Shown: positions 59,321 to 64,000 of the stretch, piece by piece | Layout: each line of letters begins with the position of its first letter | Position numbering within the stretch: the first letter of the stretch is position 1 | Assembly: GCA_965649825.1 (NCBI GenBank) | Contig: OZ287696.1 | Location: 682,001 to 746,000 of the forward strand | Source of the DNA: Penicillus capitatus | Taxonomy: Eukaryota; Chlorophyta | Length of the DNA: 64,000 nucleotides | Direction: 5' to 3' | Translations under genes and position numbers: made by a program | Notes under the pieces: model-generated | What the model saw: only the letters and a program-made list of their open reading frames with translations | The model's database searches: none | Told to the model about the DNA's origin: nothing

Positions 59321-59931
59321 ATGAAGCCTTTTCTCTTTCTTACGTTTTTCCTGGCGACCACCTTTGTGGTCAGCGGAACGCACATCGATTTCAAATTTTG
59401 CGGAGAGGAAATCCTCCGCCCAGAATACATCGACGTCAGTCCTTACCCAGTGCAGTCCGGCGAAGAAGTGAAAATTGAAGTGCCGTTCGTTAGCGGTCGT
59501 TTTTCTTTTCCGAAGCTTTGCGCGTGACGCGCACCCTTTTGTGTCTAAAGATGTCGCTGTCAGCGGAGGAACGGTCCATTACGACGTAGATGCAGAGATT
59601 ATTTTTTGGATACCCCTGACGTCCGGCACCGTTGACCTGTGCGAGTATGTGACGTGCCCCTTTGGGCCGGGAGAAACCACATACAAAACAACGTTAGAAG
59701 TTCCTTCCTTAGCCCCGGTATGATTTCGTCATTGTCACATCTCATTTGATGGGAAGTTTAAAGGGCACGACGTACAGAGGCAAAGTCACGATAACAGATT
59801 CGGCAGGTGAAGAGTTGGCCTGCGTAGAAGGCAACTTTAATGTCGAAAACTCGCAAGACAAAGAGAAGAAGGCATGGAGCGCTCTTCGCACAGCACTTGC
59901 AGGAAGAAATGCACATGCCATTGGAGCTTAG
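59321..59931 (+). CDS. ML-domain secreted protein, copy 2
   Basis: Signal peptide MKPFLFLTFFLATTFVVSG precedes THIDFKFCGEEILRPEYIDV, the N-terminal ML strand and first cysteine. An in-phase intron after EVPFVSG leads to DVAVSGGTVHYDVDAEIIFW, then DLCEYVTCPFGPGETTYKTT with the family cysteine pair. A 46-nt intron after SLAP joins GTTYRGKVTITDSAGEELAC, VEGNFNVE and a basic/alanine-rich tail ending AHAIGA. It has the same fold and intron layout as the gene at 57513-58118, but the sequences differ widely, so the tandem duplication is old or fast-evolving. Probable lipid carrier; ligand unknown. Confidence 0.82.
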
Positions 59932-60426
59932 CCTTACAGCAAGGCATGCACACGCACAGACCCATTCTTAAATCAGTCTCATCAGTCTCACCTTGTTCAG
60001 TTGTTTGTTGAAACAGAGCTTACGTTGTAAGCAATTTTCCCGGGGGATAAATACGGTGGTGGAGGTGGTTGTTGGCTCTGTCAGCCGATTCGAAAACGTC
60101 ACATCATCGCGATATCTTTCCATGCTCGATGGCGAAAGTGTTTCTTACAGATGGATGGAATTGAAGCGCGCTCATGGTTCGAGCTTCAAAAACGCTCTGT
60201 CTTTCGCTCTGTCGCGTCGCCATTGCTGCAAAGGATTCCGGCATTTCATTTGAAATATGTGGCCATCCTCTGTTTTCTCCGAGTAGCGTGACGGCTCAGT
60301 ACGAGCGACACAAGAAGAGAAGTCAACTGTCCATTCAAATTTTCACACCGCGCCGTTCGTTTCTCAGCTACATCTGGTTGCGTCTTCTAGCGCACACTGG
60401 TGTTTTGAAGAGATAAAAGCCAAAAG

Positions 60427-61253
60427 ATGGACGCTGTACTTAAAGATTTCGACGCGGACGCGATAGCAGTTATCGATCGGTGTAGGCGCTCTCATAACCG
60501 TCCTTCAAAAGTCTTATCATCTGAACACCACGTGGTAACCGAGACTCCTTCGAATGAATGAGCGCATTGCGCCATTGGAAGAAGGAGTAAAAAAGTGGAT
60601 GGATTTGTCTTCGTCAATGCAGAAACAATGGTCCGGGATCGCGATGGGCAACTCTCTATGCGCCTGCGTTGACAAAGGCCATAGCATCAGATCCATTACT
60701 GAAATCGAGGAAATTCGTTATTGTGAATGGAGACGATCAGCTTCCGAGAGGCGGAGAACGTGGAATCTTCCCTCGCTGGGGCGTCTGGACAGACTATAAC
60801 AGCAGATTTCAGTTCGATTCTTGGAATTTCATGGTCATGACAAGAAATGCCAAAGTCAGCAACATCGCAACTAGAATGAGTGGTAACGTGTACGAGCATT
60901 CAGGAAAAGAGAGAAAGGACTCCCAGATCTGTTTGCTGCCTATCGGAATAGTTGATTCCCGGAAAGTTTGGCAGCTGGGCACCGTCTCGCTTTCGCTTCC
61001 GACAGCCCTGTCGATCTCATCAAGCCTCTGAAGCCAGCAGTGGAGGCAGATGTTCCGCATGTGCACATCTTCGGTTGGACATCTAATTCCTGACAAGGAC
61101 AGCGACGGAGAGACGCCTATCTATCCGAAATTCAGGTCCAAGGCTCATATGCAATGGAGGGAAAGACATCGAGGGTGGTTGTCTCGTCAGATCTGCCCGA
61201 TACAGACAAAGCAATCGTGGTACCCACCACCTTTAGTGTTTCACAATGTCTGA
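60427..61253 (+). CDS. Unassigned multi-exon gene
   Basis: I do not recognise the family. A candidate first exon MDAVLKDFDADAIAVIDR starts at 60427. A long middle exon reads SDPLLKSRKFVIVNGDDQLP, RGGERGIFPRWGVWTDYNSR and FQFDSWNFMVMTRNAKVS. Later sequence gives PVDLIKPLKPAVEADVPHVH in one exon and SEIQVQGSYAMEGKTSRVVV with VVPTTFSVSQ in the last. The final VVPTTF phrase and the GxW...F..N-like middle recall a calpain domain III, but catalytic motifs are absent here and I do not claim it. Exon joins are only partly worked out, and the 3' end, close to the convergent MTR4 gene, is approximate. Confidence 0.45.
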
Positions 61254-61324
61254 AAACAACGTTAATCATAATATCGTTACAGACAAATCTACTGCCGCTT
61301 AAGCGACACCAGGCATGTGAGATG

Positions 61325-64000
61325 CTATAGATAAAGAGAGGCGGCAAAGATGACATCTCGTTTAACCAGGTCTTGAGCGGCATGTATCTTATCTTGAAGC
61401 TCTTGCTGTCCGGTCAGCACGACAGCGTCTTCGAGTTCCATCAAGACACGGTGCAGTTGACGGATCATTCTCACGGCCGAACCCTAAACATCTCCATTAT
61501 GTGAAGCAAATACATGATATTACGTCATAGCTTCGACCTCGTAGATGTCTGCCAATTTTATTAGTTCTCCAAAGGACGCGCCCTTGCTCCATGCGTACAC
61601 TGCCTCCATGAAATAGGGCCGGAAGCGTTGTGTGTACTCCTGGACATGCTTCACCACCTTGCACTCCGTTGCAGCTTTCCCAATGTCCATAGCTGTCTTT
61701 TCCAACGTCTGAAAGATGCTGGTCAACTCTGTACCGACCTAATCAATACATGACAGATTGGTGATGCGATGGAGAATGTTGACTTGTGTCTTTGGCGTAT
61801 TGGAGTCTGGTTGGATGACGCAGGAGACCAATGCGGCAATGAGTTCAGGAGACATTGCCGCCAGCTGTCCACTAAAGACCATTTCGGTTAGAATCAGTTC
61901 ATCCACTGTCTTGAAGCGCAGGGCAATACGCCCTTTCTGCAGCAACAGTCCGGTGTCGTCAATGTACTGCAGCTGAATGAGCAGTCGCAATGCATGGCGC
62001 AGTTCCTGTTTCAAGATCATGTCCTCTGCTGACTCCAGTTCACTCTCCAAGCTCTTCCTCTCATTCACGAGTCTCTAAAGACGGGACACGGTGAGGCGGA
62101 GATACAGGAAGGGCGAATTCGACGAGCTTCTCTGAGTGCTTGTCGAGACGAAGCTCGATGTCTGGAATCTCTCTGACGTCCCGATGAGCCAATGCCTCCT
62201 CCAAGCTCTTCGTTTTCTTCAGTACCTTCTTTAGTTTTCCACTATTGATCTACGGGGAACGATCCGCGAATGCACAATGGTATGGCAAGCAGATGGTACC
62301 TTCATGTCTTTGACGGGATCCAACAGCGGGATCTTGCCATGCTCTGCCGTGAGGCGACGGATGACTTCCTTTAGACGGTTATAAGCACTGAGGCGCCCGG
62401 ATGCAGATTTTAGGTTTGCAGGAAGATGCACGCGAACAGTACTGAAACTGTAAATCTGATCCAAAGAAAAGCCAACCACATGTGGCACCCCAGTCACGTC
62501 ACTCACTGGCAGCCACTCGTATCCATCGTCTTTCTTGCTTGAGTTGATCAAGACGTCCACAACGAAAGCAGAATCCGCCTCTTCGTCTCCTGACGTGTCA
62601 GCCTTCTTAAAATTGACTAACAGCCCCCAGCATCCTTCAGGTCCCTCTAGGATGCTCTTGGTGTTCCATTCCGTCTTTTTATTTGGTTTAGAGATCGACA
62701 GCAATCTTCCTGGATTCAGAAATGGCAGGCAGTGCTTTGCTTGTGTGATTTTTTGCCGAACGGTCGTCCAAAGCTCTTCTTTCTGTTCATAATCCTCAAT
62801 ATACTGAGCGATTCTTTGATCTGTTGCATCCGTTTGCAATGCCTCCGCCTCTCTTCGACACGTTTCGAGCCGTTCCCTGATCTGTGGCGCGGCAGCCTGG
62901 CAGAGAAACTGTTTGAAACTCTTGCGAATGATGATCTCTGGATCTCCACCCTCCATCTTCAGATTGTCGAGGATCAGTCGATAGCTGATGCGGAATTCAC
63001 TCAGGAGTGGCAAAGGCGTGCCACGAATGATGTCTCGAGTGGTGACGGCATCCATTCCTTTGTCCGCGATCATGATCACGATTCCTCTCTCGTCGATCCC
63101 TCTCCGACCAGCTCTTCCGCTCATTTGTATGTACTCTCCGGCATAGAGCCAACGAAAATGGCCGTCGTCATACTTCTTGGCTCCGGCAAAAACCACGGTC
63201 TTAGCTGGCATGTTCAGCCCCGTCGAAAATGTCTCCGTAGCAAATAAGATCTTGATAAATCCTTCTTGAAAGAGCAGCTCCACGATTTCCTTCACAATAG
63301 GCAGCAGCCCTGAGTGGTGCACGCCGATCCCTCTCTTAAGCATTGGCAGAATGTGTTGGACTTGAGGAAGACGGCGGTCTTGATCGGTCAATCCATCCAT
63401 TGCATTCTTCACGATCTGATCCACCAGCTGCTTCTCTTCGTCGTCGTTGACGTCCATGACAGCCAATTGCAGTGCCAAGAGTTCACAGGTGCGCTTGCTG
63501 AAGGCGAACACAATCACAGGATCGTAACCCCGTTGAAGCACCATCTTCATCAGCTTAAAGATATCCGATGTCTCATCGAAACTAAACTTGCTGTTCTTCG
63601 TTTTCTTCAGCTGCGAAGCGATGGAGTCTCCTGTGATATCGGCACACGCCTGCTGAAAATTCTCTTCGTAGAATCGACACTTTTCGTCGATCGTCATGTA
63701 CATCCCATCAGCTCCTGCCGGAAAGATATAGTGCTGCAACGGCACTGGACGATGTTCCGTATACACGACGTGACATTTCGATCCGTGGACCGTCGCAAAC
63801 CAGGAGGCGAATTCAAAGCCATTTGGCACGGTGGCGGACAGGAAGACAGCTTGTGTCTGGGAGGGCATCATGATGAGGCACTCTTCCCAGACGACGCCTC
63901 TCTCTTTGTCTCTCAGATAGTGCACTTCGTCAAACACAACAGACTTGATTTCGTGAATGATGCTTCTGTTTTCGTAGAGCATGGAACGGAACACCTCAGT
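61325..64000 (-). CDS. MTR4: MTR4-type exosome RNA helicase, C-terminal two-thirds (5' end outside window)
   Basis: Ski2-like DExH helicase that unwinds RNA for the nuclear exosome within TRAMP-like complexes. The window begins inside the first RecA domain: VVFDEVHYLRDKERGVVWEE (motif II DEVH), VFLSATVPNG (motif III), VIVFAFSKRTCELLALQL, GIGVHHSGLLPIVKE, ILFATETFSTGLNMPAKTVV and IQMSGRAGRRGID (motif VI). A very Lys-poor arch/KOW-like region follows, then the DSHCT domain in the last exons: SLESELESAEDMILKQELRH, DDTGLLLQKGRIALRF, PYFMEAVYAWSKGASFGELI and a C-terminus VKRDVIFAASLYL, stop at 61325. All visible helicase motifs are intact. Confidence 0.92.

Overview
This is nuclear DNA from a gene-dense, intron-rich, apparently photosynthetic microbial eukaryote. 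Almost every gene is split by short GT-AG introns; those I could place are mostly about 45-95 nt, and one is GC-AG. The standard genetic code is used. Plastid ancestry is suggested by magnesium chelatase subunit ChlI, a plastid-type CxxCxGxG zinc-finger protein, and an aspartate-semialdehyde dehydrogenase with a transit-peptide-like leader. Many red-lineage algae keep chlI in the plastid genome, so a nuclear, spliced chlI is a useful clue, but I cannot name the lineage.

Layout. 1-2.3 kb: the 5' end of an Argonaute with an RGG-rich leader (minus), then PIG-P of GPI-anchor synthesis. 2.8-13.8 kb: two long ankyrin-repeat/U-box genes in opposite orientation flank the zinc-finger gene and chlI. 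15-20 kb: an MBOAT acyltransferase, a divergent PLAT-PP2C fusion phosphatase, and two small unassigned genes. 21-26.8 kb: a NACHT-HEAT STAND ATPase resembling an NLR sensor (minus). 29-34 kb: a P4-ATPase lipid flippase. 34.7-39.4 kb: a kinesin-4-like motor. 39.4-45.1 kb: METTL16-like RNA methyltransferase, a 99-residue SPF30-like coiled-coil protein, an unassigned gene, aspartate-semialdehyde dehydrogenase and exosome subunit RRP4. 45.7-49.7 kb: a second, inverted copy of the NACHT block, frameshifted and lacking the HEAT array. 50-55 kb: an unassigned gene, an SR-type RRM protein, ALG10 and PPME1; the last two overlap by ATGA. 57.5-61.3 kb: two ML-domain lipid-binding proteins around an unassigned gene, and another unassigned gene. 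61.3-64 kb: the 3' part of the exosome helicase MTR4.

Themes. RNA metabolism recurs (Argonaute, METTL16, SPF30-like, RRP4, SR protein, MTR4), as do membrane lipid and ER glycan functions (PIG-P, MBOAT, P4-ATPase, ALG10, ML proteins). The strongest leads are the NACHT-HEAT inverted pair, where a 52-nt intron and a 2-nt insertion interact to decide the reading frame, the paired ankyrin/U-box genes, and the PLAT-PP2C fusion. Gene models were assembled by eye from splice phase and family motifs; exon edges inside the longer genes are approximate.
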